NCBI GenBank assembly: GCA_949747935.1
Contig: CATKHE010000166.1
Coordinates: forward strand, 1-5,460
Direction: 5' to 3'
Source: an uncultured Eubacteriales bacterium
GTDB taxonomy: Bacteria; Bacillota_A; Clostridia; Oscillospirales; Oscillospiraceae
DNA: 5,460 nt
The notes under the pieces were generated by a model. It was not told where the DNA came from. It searched no databases and saw only the letters and a program-made list of their open reading frames with translations. Position numbers and translations under genes: made by a program. The number at the start of each line of letters is the position of its first letter. Position 1 is the stretch's first letter. Shown here piece by piece: positions 1-4,787 of the stretch.

Positions 1-1
1 G

Positions 2-472
2 CCCCCCCGTGATATTCAGGAATCCATGGAGAAGCAGATGCGGGCCGAGCGGGAGCGCCGGGAATCCATCCTCCAGGCCGAGGGCCAGAAGCAGTCCCAG
101 ATCCTGGTGGCCGAGGGCGAGAAGCAGTCCGCAATCCTCCGGGCCGACGCCGCCAAGCAGGCGGCCATCCTCCAGGCCGAGGGCGCCAAGCAGGCCAAGA
201 TCCTGGAGGCCGAGGCCGAGGCACAGGCCATTTTGAAGGTCCAGCAGGCCACCGCCGACGCCATCCGCCTGATTAACGAGGCTGCTCCCGGTCAGGGCGT
301 GCTGACCATCAAGGCCCTGGAGGCCTTTATGGCCGCCGCCAACGGCAAGGCCACCAAGATCATCATCCCCAGTGAGCTCCAGGGCATTGCCGGTCTGGCC
401 GCAGCCGCCAAGACTGTCTTTGACACCGAGGACCCCAAGGCCGCCATCACCAAAACCGTGCCCAAGCAGTAA
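2..472 (+). CDS. SPFH/band-7 (stomatin-like) membrane protein, C-terminal part
   Basis: The gene enters from the left edge: the frame is open from base 2, and 156 codons are visible up to the TAA at 470-472. The first residues read PPRDIQESMEKQMRAERERR, the typical end of a stomatin/band-7 domain running into its coiled coil. Next come hendecad repeats rich in AEG and KQ (nt 68-229). A small C-terminal region holds ALEAFMAAANGKATKIIIPS, matching the tail of bacterial stomatin homologues (QmcA/YbbK-like). The N-terminal membrane hairpin and most of the SPFH domain lie outside the window. Family members oligomerise at the membrane inner face as scaffolds of microdomains and often pair with an NfeD-type protein. 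No NfeD gene lies downstream here, so if present it must be upstream. The gene ends at its own terminator. The ATG at 26 is internal, not a start. The family call is firm; the cellular role is inferred. Confidence 0.93.
   Translation, partial: PPRDIQESMEKQMRAERERRESILQAEGQKQSQILVAEGEKQSAILRADAAKQAAILQAEGAKQAKILEAEAEAQAILKVQQATADAIRLINEAAPGQGVLTIKALEAFMAAANGKATKIIIPSELQGIAGLAAAAKTVFDTEDPKAAITKTVPKQ
68..229 (+). repeat. 33-bp-period repeat encoding hendecad coiled coil
   Basis: Four consecutive 11-residue units start at nt 68, 101, 134 and 167, followed by a 10-residue unit at 200. Each begins Ile-Leu-x-Ala-Glu/Asp and most carry Lys-Gln at positions 8-9. An 11-residue period is expected of a weakly right-handed coiled coil, as found after the SPFH domain of stomatins. 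The repeat is in the coding sequence and is part of the protein fold, not a mobile or regulatory repeat. Confidence 0.85.
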
Positions 473-484
473 GACGGACACGCC

Positions 485-519
485 GCCCCGTCTGTCGATG
501 GGACAGACGGGGCTTTTTT
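485..519 (+). terminator. Rho-independent terminator of the SPFH gene
   Basis: Twelve base pairs form between 485-496 (GCCCCGTCTGTC) and 502-513 (GACAGACGGGGC) around a 5-nt loop, followed by six T at 514-519. It begins 12 nt after the stop codon of the SPFH gene. The stem is perfect and GC-rich, so strong termination is expected. Confidence 0.93.
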
Positions 520-551
520 ACCGTCAAAAATTCTCACGGAGGAGATATTTC

Positions 552-2357
552 ATGATCAAGCACAGCGGAATTTTTAGCAAGGCCCTCTCCCTGGCCTGCT
601 GTCTGGCCCTGGCTCTGTCCGCGGTCCCGGCGGCCCGGGCGGCGGAGGACGGACCGGTGAAGTCCAGCAACAAAAATGCCCAGGACTACTCCATGTGGGC
701 CAGCCCGGTGACCTCCTACCTCTACGAAAATCCAGACGGCGGCCTGACCCGGGTGGAGTACGCCGGCGGGCAGGTGGTCATCGAGGACTATGACAGCGGC
801 TTCCGCTACCTGTCCGGCCGGACCATCGCCCCGGAGCTGCCCGTCTGGGGCGGCTTCTTCGCCGGGGAGGACTTTAATTTCCTCTTCTTCGGGCAGACCA
901 ACCGGGAGGAGAGCGCCACCGCCGAGGTCATCCGGGTGGTCAAATACGACAAGGACTGGAACCGCCTGGGGCAGGCCAGCCTGAAGGGAGCCAACACCAC
1001 CGTCCCCTTCGACGCGGGCAGTCTGCGCTGTGACGAGTACGGCGGCTATCTCTACATCCGCACCAGCCACGAGATGTTCCGCTCCCCCGACGGCTACAAC
1101 CACCAGGCCAACCTGACCATGGCGGTGCGTCAGCAGGACATGACCATCACCGATTCCTACTTCGATGTGATGAACAGCTCCTATGGCTACATCAGCCACT
1201 CCTTTAATCAGTTCATCCTTGTGGATGAGGACGGCAGGGTGGTGGCCCTGGACCACGGCGACGCCCATCCCCGCGGGGTAGCCTTCTCCAAATACTACGC
1301 CGACGCCTCCACCGGCCGGTTCACCGGCAGCATTTACAGCCCCTGGTGCAGCTCCGCCAGCCTGATGGATTTTGCCGGGGCCACAGGGGCCAACGCCACC
1401 GGCGCTTCCCTGGGCGGCCTGGCCGAAACCGAGGATTGCTACATCATGGCCTACAATTACGACCAGACCGGCAGCCATGGGGAGCGCTACCCCTATTACC
1501 ACTGGATGGACAAGGCCTCCGGAAAGAGCTGGAGCGCCCAGCTGACCCAGACCCCTGGCTCCACCACCCCCGTTCTGGCCCCCACCGGTCTGGAGGGCGG
1601 CTATATGCTGTGGAACGGCAAAAGCGGCTACACCGTGAACGACACTCTCTATTACCTCCCTTACGGCGCTGACGGCAAGCCCGGCGAGATTCACACCGCC
1701 GCAGGCTCCCTGTCCGACTGTCCGCCCATCTACTACAACGGCAGGGTCGTCTGGTATACGACCAGTAATTCCGCCCCGGTATTCTACCAGCTGGACAGCT
1801 CCGGCGTAACGGCCATCCCGGCCGGAAACTCCGCTCCCACCTTCTCTGACGTCCGCTCCAGCGACTGGTTCAAGAGAGATGTGGAGAAGGTGGCCGCCGC
1901 CGGGATTATGAACGGCATGGGAGAGGACCTCTTCGCCCCCTACGGCAGCCTGACCATCGCCCAGGCCCTGAAGCTGGCCTATGAACTGGACAGCCGGGCC
2001 ACTGGTGGAGTTCTACCCCAGACAGGCGGTGCCTGGTACGCCCCTTATTACCAGTACTGCCTCGACCGGGGCATTATCTCCGCCGGTCAGATCGGGGGCA
2101 GCGACTTCGACCGGGCCGCCACCCGCTTTGACATGGTGGAGATTCTGGATCGGGCCATCCCCGCCGGCCGGATGGCAGCGGTGGTGACGGTGGCCTCCAT
2201 CCCCGACCTGGCCGAGAGCGCCCCCCACGGCGGCGTGGTCTATAAGTGGTACCGGGCCGGCATTCTCTCCGGCGACGACGCCGGCCGCTTCAACGGAAGC
2301 AGCAGCATCACCCGCGCCGAGGTGGCCGCCATTCTCTGCCGGATCAACAGCCTGTAA
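552..2357 (+). CDS. Secreted SLH-domain surface protein, unknown ectodomain
   Basis: The start is the ATG at 552, preceded by GGAGG at 538-542 with 9-nt spacing; it gives 601 residues. A Sec signal peptide (MIKHSGIFSK, then an Ala/Leu-rich core) probably ends at ARA|AE, residue 30. Residues ~35-425 are rich in Tyr, Gly, Asp and Trp, with short alternating hydrophobic stretches like a beta-propeller or other beta-sheet fold. I recognise no enzyme motif there. Residues 431-600 hold three SLH motifs: FSDVRSSDWF from 431, AWYAPYYQYC from 494 and IPDLAESAP from 550. SLH triplets typically anchor proteins to pyruvylated secondary cell-wall polymer, so this protein should sit on the outer face of the wall. 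The usual Thr/Ser-Arg-Ala-Glu element is intact only in the third motif (ITRAE); the others read LTIAQ and ATRFD. Terminators flank the gene on both sides, so it looks monocistronic. Surface anchoring is well supported; the ectodomain role is unknown. Confidence 0.93.
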   Translation: MIKHSGIFSKALSLACCLALALSAVPAARAAEDGPVKSSNKNAQDYSMWASPVTSYLYENPDGGLTRVEYAGGQVVIEDYDSGFRYLSGRTIAPELPVWGGFFAGEDFNFLFFGQTNREESATAEVIRVVKYDKDWNRLGQASLKGANTTVPFDAGSLRCDEYGGYLYIRTSHEMFRSPDGYNHQANLTMAVRQQDMTITDSYFDVMNSSYGYISHSFNQFILVDEDGRVVALDHGDAHPRGVAFSKYYADASTGRFTGSIYSPWCSSASLMDFAGATGANATGASLGGLAETEDCYIMAYNYDQTGSHGERYPYYHWMDKASGKSWSAQLTQTPGSTTPVLAPTGLEGGYMLWNGKSGYTVNDTLYYLPYGADGKPGEIHTAAGSLSDCPPIYYNGRVVWYTTSNSAPVFYQLDSSGVTAIPAGNSAPTFSDVRSSDWFKRDVEKVAAAGIMNGMGEDLFAPYGSLTIAQALKLAYELDSRATGGVLPQTGGAWYAPYYQYCLDRGIISAGQIGGSDFDRAATRFDMVEILDRAIPAGRMAAVVTVASIPDLAESAPHGGVVYKWYRAGILSGDDAGRFNGSSSITRAEVAAILCRINSL

Positions 2358-2363
2358 CGCTTC

Positions 2364-2402
2364 AAGCCGGCCTCCCATTCTCCAGACGGGGCCGGCTTTT
2401 TT
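2364..2402 (+). terminator. Rho-independent terminator of the SLH-protein gene
   Basis: A 9-bp stem pairs AAGCCGGCC (2364-2372) with GGCCGGCTT (2390-2398) around a 17-nt loop and runs into a T-tract ending at 2402. It lies 7 nt after the TAA at 2355-2357. The loop is longer than usual, but the GC-rich stem and T-run are typical. Confidence 0.88.
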
Positions 2403-2430
2403 CAGAAAAATTTTCATCGCAAATTTTCTG
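2403..2430. repeat. AT-rich inverted and direct repeat before the deacetylase gene
   Basis: CAGAAAA (2403-2409) is the inverse of TTTTCTG (2424-2430). With one bulged A, three more pairs form inside (2411-2413 with 2421-2423), leaving a 7-nt loop. The same bases contain the direct repeat AAATTTTC at 2408-2415 and 2421-2428, 13 bp apart. It lies right after the preceding terminator and about 50 bp before the deacetylase start, where a promoter or operator would be expected. I see no convincing -35/-10 pair here, so a regulatory role is only a possibility. Confidence 0.35.
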
Positions 2431-2461
2431 TCCCGCAGCACATACTGACAGCAAACATGTC

Positions 2462-2468
2462 AAGGAGG
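2462..2468 (+). promoter_or_regulatory. Shine-Dalgarno that selects the GTG start at 2478
   Basis: AAGGAGG at 2462-2468 is an almost perfect anti-SD match lying 9 nt before GTG 2478. An in-frame ATG at 2457 lies upstream of this site and has no SD of its own (GACAGCAAAC precedes it). The GTG is therefore the likely start, and the first seven codons of the longer reading are untranslated. Confidence 0.82.
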
Positions 2469-2477
2469 CGGCGGGCG

Positions 2478-3206
2478 GTGAAACGAAAAAAATTCGGGGC
2501 ATTTTTGTGCCTTTTGATTTTGACATCCATGCTCCCCGGGCGGGAGATGCCCCTTCCGGCGGACGCCCCCGCAGAGGTGACGCTGGACGGTCCGCCCCTG
2601 GTGGCCCTCACCTTTGACGACGGGCCCCGCTCCTCCACCACCGGTCCCCTGCTGGACGGCCTGGAGCTGCGGGAGGTGCCCGCCACCTTCTTCCTGGTGG
2701 GCAGCCGAATTCCGGGAAATGAGGACCTGGTCCGCCGCATGGCGGCGGACGGCCACCAGATCGGCCTCCACACCTATGACCATGTGAGCCTCCAGGGGCT
2801 GTCCAGAGCTGACTTTGACCTCCAGGTGGGCAAGACCCGCGCCCTCATCTCCAACCTCCTGGGGGAGGGGGAGTACTGGCTCCGTCCTCCTTATGGTCAG
2901 ATCGACCAGGCGTCCCGGAGCTGGTGCGGCGGTCCCATCGTCCTGTGGTCGGTGGACCCGGAAGACTGGAAGGACGACGACGTGGACCGGATCACCGCCG
3001 CCGTGGTGGAGCACGTGTCCGACGGGGACATCATCCTCATGCACGACCTCTTTCCCAGCTCAGAGACGGCCGCCCTCCGGGTGGTGGACTCCCTGCTGGC
3101 AAAGGGCTACTGCTTTGTCACCGTGGAGCAGCTGATGGAGGCCCGGGGGGTGATCCCGGAGGCGGGCGGCCGGTACCGGAGCTGTCCCCCAGCAGAAAAT
3201 CATTAA
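2478..3206 (+). CDS. Secreted polysaccharide deacetylase (NodB domain, CE4 family)
   Basis: With the GTG start the protein has 242 residues. It begins MKRKKFGAFLCLLIL, a short positively charged stretch plus one hydrophobic segment, so it is exported or held by an N-terminal membrane anchor. No lipobox is seen. The rest is one NodB domain with all five motifs: TFDDGP (45-50, base Asp47 and metal ligand Asp48), HTYDH (98-102, metal-binding His98 and His102), RPPYG (136-140), the WxxDxxDW motif (157-164) and LMHD (186-190, catalytic His189). CE4 enzymes remove N-acetyl groups, most often from peptidoglycan GlcNAc or MurNAc in Bacillota, using a divalent metal. The exact substrate (PgdA-, PdaA- or chitooligosaccharide-type) cannot be settled from sequence. 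It follows the SLH gene's terminator and has no clear promoter of its own. No GC-rich terminator follows, so readthrough into the small membrane protein gene is possible. The family call is firm. Confidence 0.93.
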   Translation: MKRKKFGAFLCLLILTSMLPGREMPLPADAPAEVTLDGPPLVALTFDDGPRSSTTGPLLDGLELREVPATFFLVGSRIPGNEDLVRRMAADGHQIGLHTYDHVSLQGLSRADFDLQVGKTRALISNLLGEGEYWLRPPYGQIDQASRSWCGGPIVLWSVDPEDWKDDDVDRITAAVVEHVSDGDIILMHDLFPSSETAALRVVDSLLAKGYCFVTVEQLMEARGVIPEAGGRYRSCPPAENH

Positions 3207-3222
3207 AATTTTTCAAAAACGA

Positions 3223-3251
3223 TTGTTTTTTCCCCCGCTATCATGTAAACT
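3223..3251 (+). promoter_or_regulatory. Candidate promoter of the small membrane protein gene
   Basis: TTGTTT (3223-3228) and TAAACT (3246-3251) are 17 bp apart and lie 34 bp before the ATG at 3286. Each box is imperfect (3/6 and 4/6 matches to the sigma-A consensus). The -35 overlaps a weak AT-rich hairpin (AAAAAC 3215-3220 with GTTTTT 3225-3230) that may also act as a poor terminator for the deacetylase gene. Confidence 0.4.
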
Positions 3252-3285
3252 AGGGATAACAGTTTTGCATGGGAGGTATCTGTAT

Positions 3286-3456
3286 ATGAAAGTTGCCCGC
3301 TTTGTACTGAAAATCGTGGCCCTGTCCCTCGCTGCCGCCGCCGCGGTCTGCGCCGTCATCGCCTACTGGGACGGCCTGACCGAACTGTACGACAACGCCA
3401 AGGGAAAGCTCCAACACACCGCCTGCGCCTCTGAATACGACGACTACGAGGAGTAA
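3286..3456 (+). CDS. Small single-pass membrane protein, 56 aa
   Basis: The ATG at 3286 is preceded by GGGAGG (3271-3276) with 9-nt spacing; upstream in-frame codons lack an SD. The product has 56 residues: a short basic N-terminus (MKVARFVLK), one Ala/Val-rich transmembrane helix (~8-27), then a polar tail. The tail has a Lys-rich stretch (NAKGKLQ), one Cys (47) and an acidic end, EYDDYEE. By the positive-inside rule the basic N-terminus should be cytoplasmic and the acidic tail outside, or the segment could be an uncleaved signal anchor. I recognise no characterised family and assign no function. The good RBS, clean TM/tail design and a dedicated terminator directly at the stop codon argue that it is a real gene. 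Confidence 0.8.
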   Translation: MKVARFVLKIVALSLAAAAAVCAVIAYWDGLTELYDNAKGKLQHTACASEYDDYEE

Positions 3457-3493
3457 AAAGCAGCCGCCGGGTCCATTCCGGCGGCTGCTTTTT
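3455..3493. terminator. Bidirectional terminator overlapping two convergent stop codons
   Basis: A perfect 16-bp stem pairs 3455-3470 (A5 then GCAGCCGCCGG) with 3478-3493 (CCGGCGGCTGC then T5) around a 7-nt loop. The A-tract on one side and T-tract on the other make it work on both strands. The last two bases of the plus-strand stop (3454-3456) and the first two of the minus-strand stop complement (3492-3494) lie inside the stem. Confidence 0.93.
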
Positions 3494-4007
3494 ATTGATA
3501 CCACCGCAGGCTGCCCGTGTCTCCCGATCGCCGCAGGAGGGCTGCGGTGAGCAGGCCGTCGGTGAGGAGGGTGGCCAGCGCCGCCCAGCTCACCGGAGCG
3601 GGGACCCGGGCCAGCCAGGGGGCCAGGACCGGGTGGACCCCATACACCAGCCCCAAAGACAGCGTCCCCCAGGCCAGGGAGAAGGGCAGGCAGACCTTTC
3701 CCTGAAAATTGCCGGGCAGGCCGTCGTAGCTCCAGAAAGACACCCCCAGGACTTTCTCATGCCAAAGGGCCGCCAGATACTCCGCCGCCGTGGCCGTCAC
3801 CCCGCCCAGCAGAAACAGCAGCCAGGGCCGCTCGTCCACCCAGCCGGGCAGGGCCAGGATGAGACAGGCCCCCGCCCCGTATACCGGGCACAGGGGGAGC
3901 ACCCACAGCCCCTTTCGGTCGGGCCGTCCGCCCACCGCCGCCGCAAAGGAAACCTCCAGAAGGAAGCCCAGAAACCCGTATGTCACAAAGCTCCAGAACC
4001 ACAACAA
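3492..4007 (-). CDS. Five-helix membrane protein, putative ABC-transporter type IV (CmpB-like, PF06541)
   Basis: The product has 171 residues with about five hydrophobic helices (~3-25, 34-54, 61-83, 103-125, 138-158). Family-like features are GFLGFLLE in helix 1 (Glu18), LCPVYGAGA (39-47), an EYLAALWHE segment (76-84), then FWSYDGLPGNFQGKVCLPFS and a Trp-Gly ending at 114. These follow the order and spacing I recall for PF06541 (W-DYS-P-N-G-IcL-WG pattern), described as a putative permease family with little direct functional evidence. No ATPase gene is visible nearby. The start must be TTG (4007-4005): an in-frame TAA lies 27 nt upstream at 4034-4032, there is no other Met, and GGAGGGG (4020-4014) precedes it. 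The gene lies 64 nt after the Cys/His-repeat gene on the same strand and may share its promoter. It ends in the bidirectional terminator. Family confidence is moderate; transport function is unproven. Confidence 0.82.
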   Translation of the reverse strand: MLWFWSFVTYGFLGFLLEVSFAAAVGGRPDRKGLWVLPLCPVYGAGACLILALPGWVDERPWLLFLLGGVTATAAEYLAALWHEKVLGVSFWSYDGLPGNFQGKVCLPFSLAWGTLSLGLVYGVHPVLAPWLARVPAPVSWAALATLLTDGLLTAALLRRSGDTGSLRWYQ

Positions 4008-4008
4008 G

Positions 4009-4055
4009 AAAAACCCCTCCGTTTCTCCCCGTTAGGGTATGAGATCGGAGGGATT
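4009..4055 (-). terminator. Intercistronic hairpin with U-tract that also contains the next gene's SD
   Basis: On the minus strand, AATCCCTCCG (4055-4046) pairs with CGGAGGGGTT (4021-4012), ten pairs including one G-T. Further pairing inside joins TCTC (4044-4041) to GAGA (4027-4024) and CCC (4037-4035) to GGG (4030-4028), around a TAAC loop. The right arm runs into TTTTT (4013-4009), one base before the TTG start at 4007. Thus it is shaped like an intrinsic terminator after the Cys/His-repeat gene, yet its right arm is the Shine-Dalgarno of the membrane-protein gene. It could terminate most transcripts, hide the RBS, or act as a switch; the sequence does not decide which. Internal mismatches make it weaker than the other terminators here. 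Confidence 0.6.
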
Positions 4056-4071
4056 TTATACCTGGATGGTT

Positions 4072-4587
4072 TCAGGCCCAGCGGCCGCAGCCGTGCCCGT
4101 GGGAAACGCTGACAGCGCAGGAGTTGTCACAGTAGCCGCCGTCGTGGTGGGCACCGCAGTAGCCAGTGCCGTAGTGGGTGTGCCGGCCGGCGATGCCGCA
4201 GTTCTCATAGGGGCACAGGGCCAGACAGGTGCCGTCGCAGTAACCGCAGCCGTGGTCATAGCCGCAGTAAGCTGTGCCGTCGTGGGTGTGGCGTCCGGCC
4301 TCGGTGCAGTCCTCATAGGGGCACAGGGCCCGGCAGTTGTTGTCGCACACGCCGGAGTCGTGGCCGTAGCCGCAGTAAATCACGCCGTTGTGGGTGTGGC
4401 GTCCGGCCTCGGCGCAGTCCTCATAGGGGCAGACAGTGACGGTGGTCTGAACGCTTTGCCGGTACCCGCCGTGGTGTCCCTGGCTCCGTCCGCCGTGACA
4501 GCCGTGGGCGGAGACGGGCACGATCAGCATGGCCGTCAGCATGGCGCACAGCGCGCCGGCCAGTAGGCGGCCCTTCCTCTTGAACAT
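4072..4587 (-). CDS. Secreted Cys/His-rich protein with three 36-residue repeats
   Basis: The ATG (4587-4585) follows AAAGGAAG (4603-4596). The 171-residue product starts with MFKRKGRLLAGALCAMLTAM, a clear signal peptide with probable cleavage at VSA|HGC after residue 27. A Gly/His-rich linker follows (GRSQGHHGG, 33-41). Three repeats then occupy residues 53-88, 89-124 and 125-160, each with the pattern C-x4-C-x5-H-x-H-x5-C-x3-H-x4-C-x3-C around the words CPYE, AGRHTH and YCG. The tail is HGHGCGRWA. By my count the mature part has 18 Cys and 16 His in 144 residues. Such spacing suggests metal binding (zinc, copper or other) or a disulphide-rich fold outside the cell; neither can be proved from sequence. 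I recognise no named family. It is the first gene after promoter 4632-4660 and may be cotranscribed with the membrane-protein gene. Confidence 0.87.
   Translation of the reverse strand: MFKRKGRLLAGALCAMLTAMLIVPVSAHGCHGGRSQGHHGGYRQSVQTTVTVCPYEDCAEAGRHTHNGVIYCGYGHDSGVCDNNCRALCPYEDCTEAGRHTHDGTAYCGYDHGCGYCDGTCLALCPYENCGIAGRHTHYGTGYCGAHHDGGYCDNSCAVSVSHGHGCGRWA
4108..4431 (-). repeat. Three tandem 108-bp coding repeats of the Cys/His-rich protein
   Basis: Unit 1 is 4431-4324, unit 2 is 4323-4216 and unit 3 is 4215-4108, with no spacer. Units 1 and 2 share long near-identical stretches at the DNA level around CPYEDC and AGRHTH, while unit 3 (CPYENC, GIAGRHTH) is more diverged. This suggests a later duplication of units 1 and 2. 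Unit 2 has one extra Cys (residue 114) and unit 3 one extra His (147). Confidence 0.88.
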
Positions 4588-4631
4588 GGGGATTACTTCC
4601 TTTCTGTCCGCCGGAGGCGGGTAATGGCTTT

Positions 4632-4660
4632 ATTGTAACACAGCCGCCGCAGGGATTCAA
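4632..4660 (-). promoter_or_regulatory. Extended -10 promoter for the minus-strand gene pair
   Basis: On the minus strand TTGAAT (4660-4655) and TACAAT (4637-4632) are separated by exactly 17 bp, and TGT directly precedes the -10 box, giving an extended -10. The 20 bp upstream of the -35 (4680-4661) are almost all A/T, like an UP element. Transcription would start near 4625, leaving a leader of about 38 nt with a small CCGCC/GGCGG hairpin (4608-4620). Confidence 0.8.
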
Positions 4661-4727
4661 GTTTATTATTTTAAGTTTTATTCCCTGATGGGGATGTACA
4701 GAGTTGACCATCCTGCCCCGCATGACC

Positions 4728-4739
4728 TACCGATCGGTA
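4728..4739. promoter_or_regulatory. Perfect 12-bp palindrome, possible operator
   Basis: TACCGATCGGTA reads the same on both strands. It lies in the divergent intergenic region, about 68 bp upstream of the minus-strand -35 and 45 bp upstream of the pyrB -35. Short palindromes with ACCG/CGGT arms resemble operators of TetR-type repressors. No regulator gene is present in the window to pair with it, so the function is inferred only. Confidence 0.35.
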
Positions 4740-4766
4740 TTGCCTGATGCTTTTCAAATTTACGCG

Positions 4767-4787
4767 GCAAGCAATTTCCCCGCTTGC
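4767..4787. repeat. Inverted repeat overlapping the pyrB -35 box
   Basis: GCAAGC (4767-4772) and GCTTGC (4782-4787) form a 6-bp inverted repeat with a 9-bp spacer. The right arm covers four bases of the TTGCGA -35 box, a position suited to a repressor or activator. It is upstream of the predicted transcription start, so it is not an RNA attenuator. Confidence 0.3.

Noticed and set aside
420..425. TTGACA inside the SPFH gene as a -35 for the SLH gene
   Set aside because: There is no -10-like hexamer 16-18 bp downstream, and any transcript would meet the terminator at 485-519.
534..1694. 386-codon open frame on the minus strand opposite the SLH-protein gene
   Set aside because: Its Gly/Val/His-rich composition is typical of antisense frames in GC-rich genes, it shows no domain, and it runs against a well-supported secreted protein and its terminator.
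2460..3044. 194-codon minus-strand frame opposite the deacetylase
   Set aside because: The plus strand encodes all five NodB motifs in order; the opposite frame is a shadow.
4055..4060. TATAAA on the minus strand as a separate -10 for the membrane-protein gene
   Set aside because: No -35 box is found at 16-18 bp upstream and no TG extension is present, so it is not supported as a promoter.
3495..4112. 205-codon plus-strand frame opposite the membrane-protein gene
   Set aside because: It is Pro/Gln/Arg-rich, has no RBS and no recognisable motif. The minus-strand frame has five hydrophobic helices and family-like motifs.
4108..4431. CRISPR-like array
   Set aside because: The 108-bp units are directly adjacent with no unique spacers, are in frame, and encode conserved Cys/His repeats.
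4039..4566. Long Ala/Val-rich open frame on the plus strand opposite the Cys/His-repeat gene
   Set aside because: It has no Shine-Dalgarno and is the complement of a repeat-coding strand. The minus-strand frame has a promoter, RBS, signal peptide and conserved Cys/His spacing. Repeated GC-rich codons keep the opposite frame open.
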